Source: Sweltsa coloradensis
Lineage: Eukaryota > Arthropoda > Insecta > Plecoptera > Chloroperlidae
Reading direction: 5' to 3'
Length of the DNA: 64,000 nucleotides
Assembly (NCBI GenBank): GCA_024449915.1
Contig: JAMZAV010001289.1
Coordinates: 186,001-250,000, forward strand
A program made the translations under genes and the position numbers. The first letter of the stretch is position 1. Each line of letters opens with the position of its first letter. The notes beneath the pieces were generated by a model. It made no database searches and was not told the origin of the DNA. It was given only the letters and a program-made list of their open reading frames with translations. Below, piece after piece: positions 44,040-54,365 of this stretch.

Positions 44040-44139
44040 GGTCGCTTTGGTTTACTGTTCCCCACTGAAAATCAGTTATATGACTGAGTGGGTAGACTCT
44101 CAATACGAATATTTATTTATTTATTTATTTATTTATTAA
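44040..44139 (+). repeat. retroposed repeat with (TTTA)n tail
   Basis: CCCCACTGAAAATCAG, GAGTGGGTAGACTC and (TTTA)n at 44108-44139 match the inverse of 21837-21950. Confidence 0.8.
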
Positions 44140-44320
44140 GTCTTCTTATCCCGATCCCGTAATAAAAGGGTTCGTAAAGTAAGACTCTTGAATGTTTTAC
44201 TGTGGTGCTAGCTGCTGCATGCAGCATCTGAGACAGACAACTTTGTTGCAGAATAGAAGAAAATTTAAATTTAAAACCGTTACCTAAACCTTTTAGTAGT
44301 GAGTTGGTTGGTGGTGGTAT

Positions 44321-44342
44321 GGGGGGGGGGGGGGGGGGGGGC
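44321..44342. repeat. poly-G tract
   Basis: Over twenty consecutive G residues. Confidence 0.95.
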
Positions 44343-44693
44343 GGCAAAATTTAATTGTCTAGGGGCGGCTCACTACCTAAATACGGTATATTTCATCCGG
44401 GATGTAGCTTTACGATGATGTAATATACACAAGAACACCGAAAAAAAATAGCAATGCAATATTATTACTAAATAGATTGCGTACTTATGTACACAAGTAT
44501 AATTTCAATTGAAAATATTTTGCATTTATGATTTTAAATTGTGGATCATAATTATGCCAGTGCTATTCAAAGTCCAACAATGACACACAAAAACATAAGT
44601 TGCATGCTTTCGGAGAATAATAAGTTTGGTGTTACAAAAAACAATTTTGAATACATGTTTGTGGTGTACAGCACTAAACACAAATACATTAGA

Positions 44694-45272
44694 CTAGGAA
44701 AACGCTAAAGTCCCGCCGCGTTGATGGATGATCATTTTTTGTAAGTTTTTTGTTTGCGTTTTTTGCGTTTGTTTGCACTTTTCCTTTGCAAGTGCTTTTT
44801 GAATGCATTGTAGGTGATTGTTGTCAAGTTTCTATTGTTACTTGTTAATTGTTGTTATAAACCTAAAACAACTCATTAAAACCTTTATTTCTATGAATTC
44901 TGGATACCTTTTTCAACTTTTTCTTTCAAAAGGTACTACATTAACATAACCTTAATGTTCATGTGAAATATGAACGTTGTACCACTACCCGTTTGGTCAG
45001 AATCGGACCAAATGTCACGAAAATATCGCACTAAAAATTGAAAAAAATCGTAAAAGTACGATATTCATAAGAAATATTTCTTCTATTGTGCCTAAAACAA
45101 TACACCTCTAAGTTTAGAGATTTCGAAGGTCCCTTCCAATTTTCATCAAGATCGGTTATGCCGTTTGCCTGGTTGTTAGCTAACAAACAGACAGAAAAAC
45201 AAACAATAACAAACACCCGAGCTATATTTTTTGGGGGTCAGTGAAATTGAAGTCTTTGCTTCGCTCATCCAA
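44694..45272 (-). mobile_element. Helitron-like copy H4
   Basis: Minus-strand element: 5' edge at TGGATGAGCGAAGC (about 45272), 3' hairpin AACGCGGCGGGACTTTAGCG, and terminal CTAG at 44697-44694. The interior is closest to H5 (GGTCAGAATCGGACCAAATG on plus). Confidence 0.7.
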
Positions 45273-47169
45273 AAACTGATGTGACGCTCCTGAGCGGTTG
45301 ATGCAAGAACCAATCCCTATGCAAGAATTTTTAAAGATGTTGTAAAAAGTAGCTTACATACACTGCTAGCTGTCACTACATAGTACTTACATAGTCCCAC
45401 ATTCACCACTACTATTTTGTTTGATGTTTAGGAGAAGCATAGCATAGCTAATGAAGTTTCACTCTAAACAGTGAAACAGTTTATGTTGATTTGATAGCCA
45501 TTAGCCACCAAAGGCGAAACATGCAACAAAATGGTCAAAAGTATGGTAACCAAATTGAAAGAATAAAAATACCCGCCACTCTCATCTTGGAGTAAAAGCA
45601 TGCCGAGTATAGATACATGCATGGGTAAGAATACCACAATGTTGAATGTATAAATCATTAATCATCGTCTCGACGTCTCGCAAACCAACATTGACCTTGT
45701 GAGACTGACGAAAGGTCACGACTGCAGCGCGAGAAGGATGGGAGCGCACACGCAGAATCAGCTACCCAATAAAAATAAACTTGTGAATATACTGAGACAT
45801 TTTAAAATACAAAAACTTGCAAATCAAATTCGTATTTTTGGAATAGAGTGATCTCAAAACAGATTTGAACGTGGTTTTTCAAATCACTTTTACATTACAG
45901 TTACGTACATACATACACTACATAGTTACATTGCACATCTGCCACGTACTAAAAAATAACCCAGTGTTCTTCGTAGCCCATCAAATCAAAATAAAATAAA
46001 AAATTTCCAATGCAGCAACAAACACAACAATTGATATTTTCCACCTTTCCCACTGCATTCCACCGCCATCTAAATCAGCAAATCATCAAATGAACACTGA
46101 AAATTTGCACTGCCTTTTGTTTAACATTTTTATTTAATGACAAGAGCATTGAACAAAAAGAAAAAGGGTATTGTTTCCGTAAATTTTTGTTTAGCCTAGG
46201 ACTATCATCCCCTACTATTGTTCAACTACATTAGGCTTTCTGTAATCAAAACAAGTTATTTGTGCGGGAGTGTCAGAACACGGTCGTGCAGGCCTAGGGC
46301 TGGCTAGGAGAGGCCTAGGAGTTGTCAAACGTGATGTGTTTGTATTCATATTTCTAGTCATATAGCCTAAGGTAACTTGAAGCTTACACTGTTGTATTAT
46401 AAATAATTTTCATCGTCTGGGCCTAGGCCCGGGATGGTTTCTGTTTTGTTTTATGAGCGTAATGACAACTTTTCTCGTTTTACGCATAGACACAAAATTA
46501 AAAATGTCGTCCATCTGTTTACGTATTTTCTTGGGCGAGGCGTTCGTATAGCCTGAGCTGCCGTTATCGTCTTTCGTACATACGATCCTAACGCACAGAC
46601 GCGGAACTCCGTGCAGCCATCAATCCCCATTTTAGGCGCAATTCCGTGCCTTTTTGTGTAGCTTTTACTGATGAAATTTAACGATTATATCCATAATTAT
46701 GGATCAAATAAGATCAACTTTCACCACAGTGTTCGAAATAGTAAAATTAATACGTCGCTGTCATGAAACATGGATATAACTTATTTCAATGCAGTAAAGT
46801 GCATCATCAAGTTCCCAAGTTATCATTTTTTTCCGAAGCAATAACAGACCAAAGAAAAAAATAGACAAATGCGATGTGTTCAAAATTTATTTTTGAGTAT
46901 AGTTGAATTTTTCCATAATTATTTGATCATAATTGTAGAGCTTGTTATTTGATTTCTAACCCTCTGCAGCTGCGCCTGAAACCTGTCTATGCATTAGGCT
47001 CTTAAATTCAATTTAAAAAAATTCAAAATTGGTTTTAAGATCCAATTGAATTTTAATTAAAGGGGGAATATTGAGAATGCAATTGTATTTTTATTGTTAT
47101 TTTTAACCCCTTTCTGATGACATATTATCATTATTCATTATTATTATTCCTAACATTGAGCCAAAATTG
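45273..47169. other. intron 4, nothing recognised
   Basis: AT-rich DNA with a few TAGGCCTA-type motifs (46295-46320, 46420-46430). No supported gene or element boundary. Confidence 0.5.
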
Positions 47170-47870
47170 AACAGCTTAGAGTGACCAACAAGAGCTACGT
47201 CCTGTCACCCATTAAATTCGGCCTAGAATTGTTTCCCACAGCAAGTGATCAACAAATGAGGTTGATTAATGTAGTAGTCCAAAACCTAGCCCTGCGCATC
47301 ATCACAAGAGGAGTCAAAACAACCCCAATTGACTCAATGGAATGGTATTGCACGCCATTCAGCTTAATGAAAAATAGGCATGCCTTGACCCTGATTTCTG
47401 GCTAAATCCAACCGCCTCAATAAAGCCCATGCAAACTTTGCTGAGACTGCCATCAAACTAACAGAGGTAGTTTGCCCAGATTTTCTGGAAGTTACATGAC
47501 TACCCTTTGAAGCCCCATCTCCAGCCAGTCTGCCTGACACATCAAATTATCTTACTCCAAATTAAAAAATTGACGGAATTGAGAAAAAAGAAGATCTGGA
47601 CCAAAAAGAGCTGAAAAATCTGTTAGTGGCACACTTGAAAAATCACTTCCCTCTGAATGAATGGGTGCACAACTTCACAGATGGCTCCGAAAATCGCTCT
47701 GGTTACGGCGTATACTACCTCTTTTTAGCACAGATTAATCTTGCTTGTGATGGCTACACCTATTTCTGTTTCATGGACATTCCTTTTACTGCACATTCAA
47801 TACACCCCACCACTACCACTTGTAAAGAGAGCATCTGCATTCCTTTGTTGGAGCTAGTATAGGCACCAAA
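47170..47870 (+). pseudogene. remnant of a LINE with RNase H domain
   Basis: One frame (47181-47405) reads LRIITRGVKTTPIDSMEWYC, a segment that follows the RT domain in I/Jockey-related LINEs. A second (about 47626-47862) reads NEWVHNFTDGSENRSGYGVY, the first catalytic strand of RNase H. Stops and shifts separate them, so it is a fossil copy. Confidence 0.7.
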
Positions 47871-48007
47871 TTTTGAATCAAATAATAAATATTTGCAAAT
47901 ATTAATCAAAATCCCATAATTTTCAAAGACCTATAAATGCACATGCATTAAAGCTCTAGGTTTGATAAATAGTCTCAACTAGTGCTGAAGGTAGTGAAAT
48001 GACTCAC

Positions 48008-48255
48008 TTGTTTGTCTGACTCCGGACCCTTTTTGCAGTCTACCTGCCAACACTTGGGATACTCCCAATCGAGATCGAGTCCGTCAAAGTTGTTTGCCGC
48101 AATGAAGTCAACAACGTGCGTTATGAAGCGCGCGCGGGCAGCGGGGTTGTTGGCTAGGCGACTATACTTGTCGCCGGCAGAATCGTTCCAGCCGCCGATA
48201 GCAATCAGAACCTTAATTCCCTTGGACTTGAGGGCCGTCACTTTCTCGTAGAACT
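48008..48255 (-). CDS. chitinase exon 4: GH18 domain b with catalytic DGLDLDWE motif
   Basis: Two bases plus 82 codons, FYEKVTALKSKG to KKGPESDKQ. It includes KVLIAIGGWNDSAGDKYS (residues about 14-31) and DGLDLDWEYPKCWQVDCKKG with the catalytic Glu. The CWQVDCKKGPESDKQ end is typical of arthropod group I/II chitinases. Acceptor TTCCGCAG, donor CAA|GTGAGT. Compared with domain c, the intron after KCWQ is absent here. Confidence 0.96.
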
Positions 48256-48486
48256 CTGCGGAAAAAAGGTAAAATGTAAATTGGTTAGATGCTCATTTAC
48301 AGTGGAATCCTTTTAATATTTGACTCAAGTATCTACTGTATTCCTTTATTACAATGGCAGATTTAAAAAAAAAAGTTCCTATGGCGTATGATAAAATTTC
48401 ACCATTTTTCATTCCACAAATAACAAATTCCAGTGAAAATTTTTTACACTAGAAATTAAATTTTAAGAGGCCGAAGGCATTATTTG

Positions 48487-49006
48487 TAGGGTTGCCGTCG
48501 ATAATCGAAATATCGATCGATTATCGATATCAGTAATATGATATGATAATCGATTCAAGTATTTTGATATGATATGATATGATTATCGATTTAAATAGTG
48601 ACATCGATGTTTTCGCGGTTTACCATGCTTAAAAATGCCGCGCTGTCGTATCAACGCGCCGATTGGTTGTCGGAGTAGCCAATCGCTGCTCAAGTATAAT
48701 GCCACGCCCACCGCCGCCAGTGCGCATGCGCTCGCAGCGCGATACAAGGCGATACGAACACATCGCCCGGCCCGATTGCGATGTATTCAGTACGGCTCGA
48801 CGTGTTGTGGCGTGAACTTCTCTAGCGTCAGTCTGCCCAATTATATTGAATTCGCGATGTTTCTTCCGTGTTTCTGCTTCCTAGGCTCAATTTGGAATTT
48901 GATATGATAATCGATTTGGGTCTATGATATCGATATATTTCGATATGATAATCGATTCGATGCCTCCGATTATCGATCACGATTTTCACATCGAACGGCA
49001 ACCCTA
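48487..49006. mobile_element. hAT-like non-autonomous element (520 bases)
   Basis: Starts TAGGGTTGCCGTCGATAATC and ends CGAACGGCAACCCTA, with a perfect ATTATTTG duplication (48479-48486 and 49007-49014). CGATATGATAATCGATT-type repeats lie at both ends. The central 90-codon plus frame is not supported as a gene. Confidence 0.92.
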
Positions 49007-49656
49007 ATTATTTGATGTTCAGCGCGTTCCTGGTCATGCAGCCATAAATCAATAAATCTCAATACAACTTGGCATAATTGATAATGAAGGACATCTGTAT
49101 TCTGTACTCTACTATCAAATCAGATACTTAGCATATTTTTTTTTTTTTTTTACCATTTTGACAAATACAAAATTCTAGAAAATTGAATTTATTTTTTGTG
49201 TGGGCCAAGATCTATGAAAGAATAATAGACACTAGTAGAATTAGAAACTCGATAGAAGGAGATTTAAGAGAAGAACAACATGGATTTAGAAGAGGAAGAT
49301 TGACCATGGACCTGATTTTCTCACTCAAGACAGCTAATAGAGAAGTGCTATGACTTATGTATGGCTTTTCTAGATATCGAAAAGGCATACCATATAGCCT
49401 CAAGAGAGAGAAGGTTTGGGATACAATGCAAAATATAGGAGTTAACACAGGAATAATAACAAAAGTGAAGAGATATAGTACTCGATATCTAGAAGTGCTG
49501 TAAAGACAAGAGGTGGAATTACAAAGTGGTTTGATACTAGGAGTGGGATAAAACAAGGAAGTGTACTGTCTCCACTATTGTTCATTAATCATTATTGTCA
49601 TGGACAAAATCAATAGGAAAGTTGTAGAGAGAATCTGAGAAGAATGTATGTAAATA

Positions 49657-50145
49657 ATGTTATTTGCAGACAATCTTTTGGTGTGGGGAGAAGATGAAGA
49701 GGAGGTGCAATCTCAAGTTGATGTGTGGAGTGTGGTGGCAGGAGAATATGGGCTGGTGTTTGGAAGTGGCAAGAGTGAAATAATACTGATGATACGAGAT
49801 ACTACGAAGAATGTCAGGATTCTACTTCAAGGACAGACTTTAAAGCAAGTGGAGAATTTTAAGTACATAGGGAGTATGGTAGCATGCGATGGAAGGATTC
49901 AACCAGATATAGGAAGGACGCAGCAAGCTGTTGGGTTATTCCAATCTATCGGAGATCTTATATGGAACAGAGAAGTACCAAAGAAGTGCAAGGTTACCAT
50001 CTACCAGACCTACTTTGTAGTACCAATACTGACATATGCAGCAGAAACTTGGAATATGACAACAGTGGATGAGAGCCATGTGAAGGCTGTGAATATGAAG
50101 TTTTTTAGAAGCATTGTAGGTAAGACTAGATGGGACCGAATATAG
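49657..50145 (+). pseudogene. reverse transcriptase remnant
   Basis: The 162-codon frame begins at the RT catalytic region, where LFADN replaces the usual FADD box, so the second catalytic Asp is lost. It continues with NFKYIGSMVACDGR and TYAAETWNMTTVDE to FFRSIVGKTRWDRI. The same order is seen in the minus-strand remnant at 34343-34884, pointing to one family. Confidence 0.8.
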
Positions 50146-50261
50146 AATGAGGATATCCAATATCAAGTAGATGTGAGGAATTTAATGGAGCAAATTGGAG
50201 AGAGAAGATTCAAGTGGTTTGGACATGTCAAAAGGATGGAAAGAGCAAGATTATCGAGAAG

Positions 50262-50693
50262 TAGGGATGCAAACGATAATTGATTCGATCAATAATCATT
50301 AATCAATAATGGATATAATTTCGATAATCAATATGCAAAATTCATTATCGATTATCGAAATATCAAATAATTGGTCAATAGTGGCACGAACCAAACTCTA
50401 AATATGGAGATTATCTCACGTTTTGCCATGCACTGGCTGGGCTGATGGTGTCACAATTGAGATTTACGTTTGGAAATGAGCTATCAGTCGATAACGGAAA
50501 CCAAATATCTAAGACAGCGAGGCAGCAAATGGAATGTGATTGTATTGTTTTGTCTTACACTTGCCATACTTGAGGTTCCACTTATTGGTCAGAACAGGCT
50601 TTATTGATGATATCGATATTATCGATTATCGATTCATAAAGACATTACCATACTGATAATCGATAATGAAAAAAGTATTGATGTGCATCCCTA
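50262..50693. mobile_element. hAT-like non-autonomous element (432 bases)
   Basis: TAGGGATGCA and TGCATCCCTA form the ends; flanking 8-mers are TCGAGAAG and CCGAGAAG. The interior is rich in ATTATCGAT motifs. It splits the LINE remnant, so it is the younger insertion. Confidence 0.9.
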
Positions 50694-51345
50694 CCGAGAA
50701 GGATGATGGAATTGGAAATTCCAGGTAGGAGACCAAGGGGCAGACCATGACAACAATGGCAGAATAGTGTGAGAAAAAATGTGGAACAGCGAGGAGGAGA
50801 CTGGAATGTGTGGGAATGTGTGGAATGCGTGGGTGGCAGGACAGAAGAAGATGGAGAGACCCGTCTTAAATGCCGACCGAACGCAGAGTTGGACGAGGCA
50901 ACAGATAATGATGATGATAAATCAATTAAGGGAAAAGTGCTATGATAGAGTGCCTTCATAATTCATTTTTACACAATTATGTAAAATTACAAATAGATGT
51001 GACTAAAATTGGCGGATAAATTTGTTTGAGCGTAAAATGAGCATGCCTGCCTCCTCTTAAGATAGATTATTATTTTACCTGACAATTTGGAGTTGAAGCA
51101 ATATACCGTATTGGCCCAAATATAGGGCGATGTATTTTTCCGAAAATACAATCTCAAAAACAGCACTCACGTTATTTTAGCTGCGCCCGAACGGGCACCT
51201 AGAAATAGAGACACAATACAACTCCTGCGCATCGGCTGCTACGGATCGCCTCCCCCCTCACTCGACGTGCGGTGGGCGGGCGGGCTACGTCATCACGGGC
51301 TCCGCAGAATAAGACCGCGGGAATATTGTCAAAAATATGACTGTT

Positions 51346-51679
51346 AAGCGGCAGTCAAACGATCAACATAGTTGCCCAACTTTGTTGCTATGAGTTAGTA
51401 GGCATTTGATAACATGCATATTGCCAACTGCTTACCAAAGACGGTTAAGTCGAGTTGCGAACACCCCAAAAATGTTCAACTATCTGAACAACTTGGCAGT
51501 AAAAGTTAGCAACTCTCAATCAGATCTCTTCAAAGTATCACGTGCCTGTGATCGTTATAACCAATCACAACAGTAAGTGTCACCACTGTTTCATTATTTT
51601 ATTGCTCGTGTGGCAGGGCTAGCAATAAAATTGGCCAATGGGAGTTGGGCAACTATGTTGATCGTTTGGCAGCTGCTTT
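51346..51679. mobile_element. MITE-like element with inverted repeats
   Basis: CAAACGATCAACATAGTTGC followed by CCAACT (51356-51381) is mirrored by AGTTGGGCAACTATGTTGAT through CGTTTG (51643-51668). Weaker pairing extends to AAGC at both edges. No target duplication is obvious and there is no coding content. Confidence 0.75.
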
Positions 51680-52204
51680 AGTCATTTTCTTCTTTCTTCT
51701 AAGCCGGTCAGATGTTGCAATACAGAAATCAGACAGACTTATTGGAATGTGCTAAGGCTAGCAGTTTTGTCACTTCAATTAGAGCAAGTTATTGAGCCAT
51801 TGCACCTAGCTTGGTGACAATTATGCTGACAGGGTGAGGGGAAGACGTTCACCTGTGCTGAGGGGAGGTGGTCCCCACTCTATTGATGACGAGAAGAGAG
51901 GAGAGAGGTCTGAGGCTTATGATTGGTGGAAAGTGACGTGGAAGTCATGAGAAATGGTGCTTATGCCTCTTTGGCGCCCGACCAGGACCCTGGAGGGGAA
52001 CCGGACATGGTGACATCATCGAAGGTGTCGTGGTGGCAGGAGAGCTATTATTTGGGGAGTGTATCGAGGTAGGAACTAGGAAGTGATTAAGGTAAGCCTG
52101 CTGGGCAGAGGGAGATAAGAATGCTGTGCAAGACTCGTAGCAAGAAGGAAGACTAAAGGAACGAGAGTGTGAGTCTAAGCTATGCATGCAGGTCTAAATC
52201 TACT
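51680..52204. other. intronic sequence, nothing recognised
   Basis: No supported gene; short frames here lack motifs. Confidence 0.5.
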
Positions 52205-52212
52205 GTTATTGG

Positions 52213-53202
52213 TAGGGACACCGAATTTTCGTGAATGGTTTTTGCACGAAATTTTAAAAAACACAACTCTAAGTATTTTTGACAACATAGGAACATGTTT
52301 TGAGGTTAGAGGAGGCATTTTGCGTTCACGAAGTTTCGCGAATTTTAGCTATTTTATGTTTTCACACGAAATAGACCAAAAAGAAGATTATTCACGAAAT
52401 TATGCGCGAAATTCTCACTTTTTTTAATAATTTGAAGCAAATTTGCGTATTTTCGACGATCAAAACAGTCGATTTCTCGCGTATCACGCCCACAGCTAGA
52501 ACGGTCGTGTCGAGCTTCGAGAGTTGCCTAATTTAGATCGATTAGTCGAACCCACGAGTCGCACTCGCACCACGTGACCAAGGTCGAATGCACTTCCACG
52601 ACTAGTCGACATACACGCAACGCACTTCGGAATAGGCCACATTTGGCTTCACTTCGTAACAGAATTTGTTTTTCTTGCATTTTCGTTGCATTAAAGTCAA
52701 AATGCCAAAAGTTGTAAGCATTTTTGTCCGTGAATCGGAGTTTCAAGAACATGGATTTTACGCCTCCATCCTAGGCCTAGGCCCAATATAATTCGTTGTT
52801 CACGTAGGCCCTAGGCCTAGATGTGCTTAAAATCCATTGTGGTCCTAGGCTTGGCCTAGACCCCAGATAATTCCTTGTTGCTAACCTTTTAAAGATGCGT
52901 GCTTAAAATTTCCTTTAGGCCTAGGCCCTAGTGTAGCTAGCTAGAGTAAGCACCTTTAGGCCTAGCTAGGCCCTAGGCCTACTAAATTTCATACAACCAT
53001 GGATGGCCTTGTCAGAAAAATTGCATTTTACAATGTAGCCTTCAACCTACTTTAAATAAAGTACATTATTATTTGTTTGCAATTGAAAAAAAGTGGATTT
53101 TTATTTACCGTTATTTACCATATTGTCAAGTTTTTGCACCGTTTTTGCCTATTTTATATACCGAAATGAACTGTTTTTATTTACCATTTTTCAGTGTCCC
53201 TA
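52213..53202. mobile_element. hAT-like non-autonomous element (990 bases)
   Basis: TAGGGACACCGAATTTTCG and TTTTTCAGTGTCCCTA are the ends, and the duplication GTTATTGG is perfect (52205-52212 and 53203-53210). The interior has a TAGGCCTA-rich block (52770-52985). No coding frame. Confidence 0.92.
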
Positions 53203-53497
53203 GTTATTGGTGATTCCTATTGGATATAATGTTTCCAAGTAGACCATGTCCTGTTTGGAGTCTAAACTGTGAAGTAGACGGTCTTCAAATTCCATGAAGT
53301 TTGAACCAAGATCATAATTAATTTCTCCCAACTTCTACTGCTTTCATAATCAACATTTTGGCTTTGTTTCATGTAAAACTTTATAGAAAGGAAGGTACCC
53401 CCGCCCCCTTTGTTTTCCTCATCAAGTTCCGAATCATCCAACCAAAGTCAAAATGATTACATGAACTGCGGTAGATATTGTACAGGAGAACACTTAC

Positions 53498-53631
53498 TGT
53501 TATCGAAGTCCGCCCAAGAGTCGTGTGGTTTGATAATTAGCTGGTCCCCGTTGAGAACAGCGAAGCCGTAGACAACGTGGGTGCAAAGGTCGGGGTCGAT
53601 GTCACTCGGGAGGTACTTGCCGCCTCCTTGT
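53498..53631 (-). CDS. chitinase exon 3: GH18 domain b, QGGGKYLPSDIDPD
   Basis: One base, 44 codons and one base: QGGGKYLPSDIDPDLCTHVV through YGFAVLNGDQL to SWADFDN. It encodes the second barrel strand and following loop of GH18. Acceptor ACCCCAG, donor A|GTAAGT. It is the intact reference for the broken exon 12. Confidence 0.95.
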
Positions 53632-53762
53632 CTGGGGTGCAACAGTAAGCAATATTATGCACCAAGTCAGTTTAGAATACTAACGGAAGAGGAAACAATA
53701 CCTACAGAGCAAGCATGCCAATTTTGACTTCCCAAAATATAAATAACTTATATCGTATTTAT

Positions 53763-54253
53763 TAGGGATCCAGGGATTTCGCAATCGGCAAAAAAATGAA
53801 AAAGCTTAAAAATACCTGAAACATGTTTTTCATAAGATCCCATGGCCTATGACACCAAAAAATGCAATTTGAAACCGCACCAAAACGCAAAATATTCCAT
53901 TTATAGATGAAAACGTAAAATAAAATGCTATTTACTGTTTTTTTACTGCCCAATCAGCAAAATTTACCATTTCATTGGTATTATTTCTGATAAAAAACAC
54001 GCCAAAAATTCATGGTATTACGATTTTCCCAAAATACGGACATTTTTTACAGTTCTTTCGGTGTTTCTAGACACCAGCCCTAGGCCTATTTAAAAATTTA
54101 TAAAAAATAAGCATTTCACATTGCTAATCAAAATGTATCAAAAATGTGTATTTTGGTGAAAAATAGCAAAAAATGAAAACGCAAAATAAAGCATAATTTG
54201 AATTTCAAAGAGCATAATTTGTCAATCCAAAAAATATATTTCCTGGACCCCTA
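53763..54253. mobile_element. hAT-like non-autonomous element (491 bases)
   Basis: TAGGGATCCAGGGATTTCG and ATATTTCCTGGACCCCTA are inverted ends; the flanks CGTATTTAT and CGTATTAT are an imperfect duplication. No coding frame. Confidence 0.75.
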
Positions 54254-54365
54254 CGTATTATTATATAAATGATAACATGAATAACCACTTTTGTTTCAAC
54301 TAGAGAAAAGAAGTATGTTTTTACGGTCAGACAGTAAAAATATATCAAAACAAATGAGATTCAAT

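Larger units (their letters stand above)
49205..50925 (+). mobile_element. LINE remnant interrupted by a hAT-like element
   Basis: RT-related sequence runs from EEQHGFRRGRLTMDLIFSL near 49275 to the end of RT near 50145 and a 3' region ending in (GAT)n-type repeats near 50908-50920. Stops and frameshifts occur in the first half. The insertion 50262-50693 splits the 3' part. Confidence 0.8.

Noticed and set aside
48635..48907. 90-codon plus-strand frame
   Set aside because: It lies inside a non-autonomous hAT-like element and has no recognisable motif.
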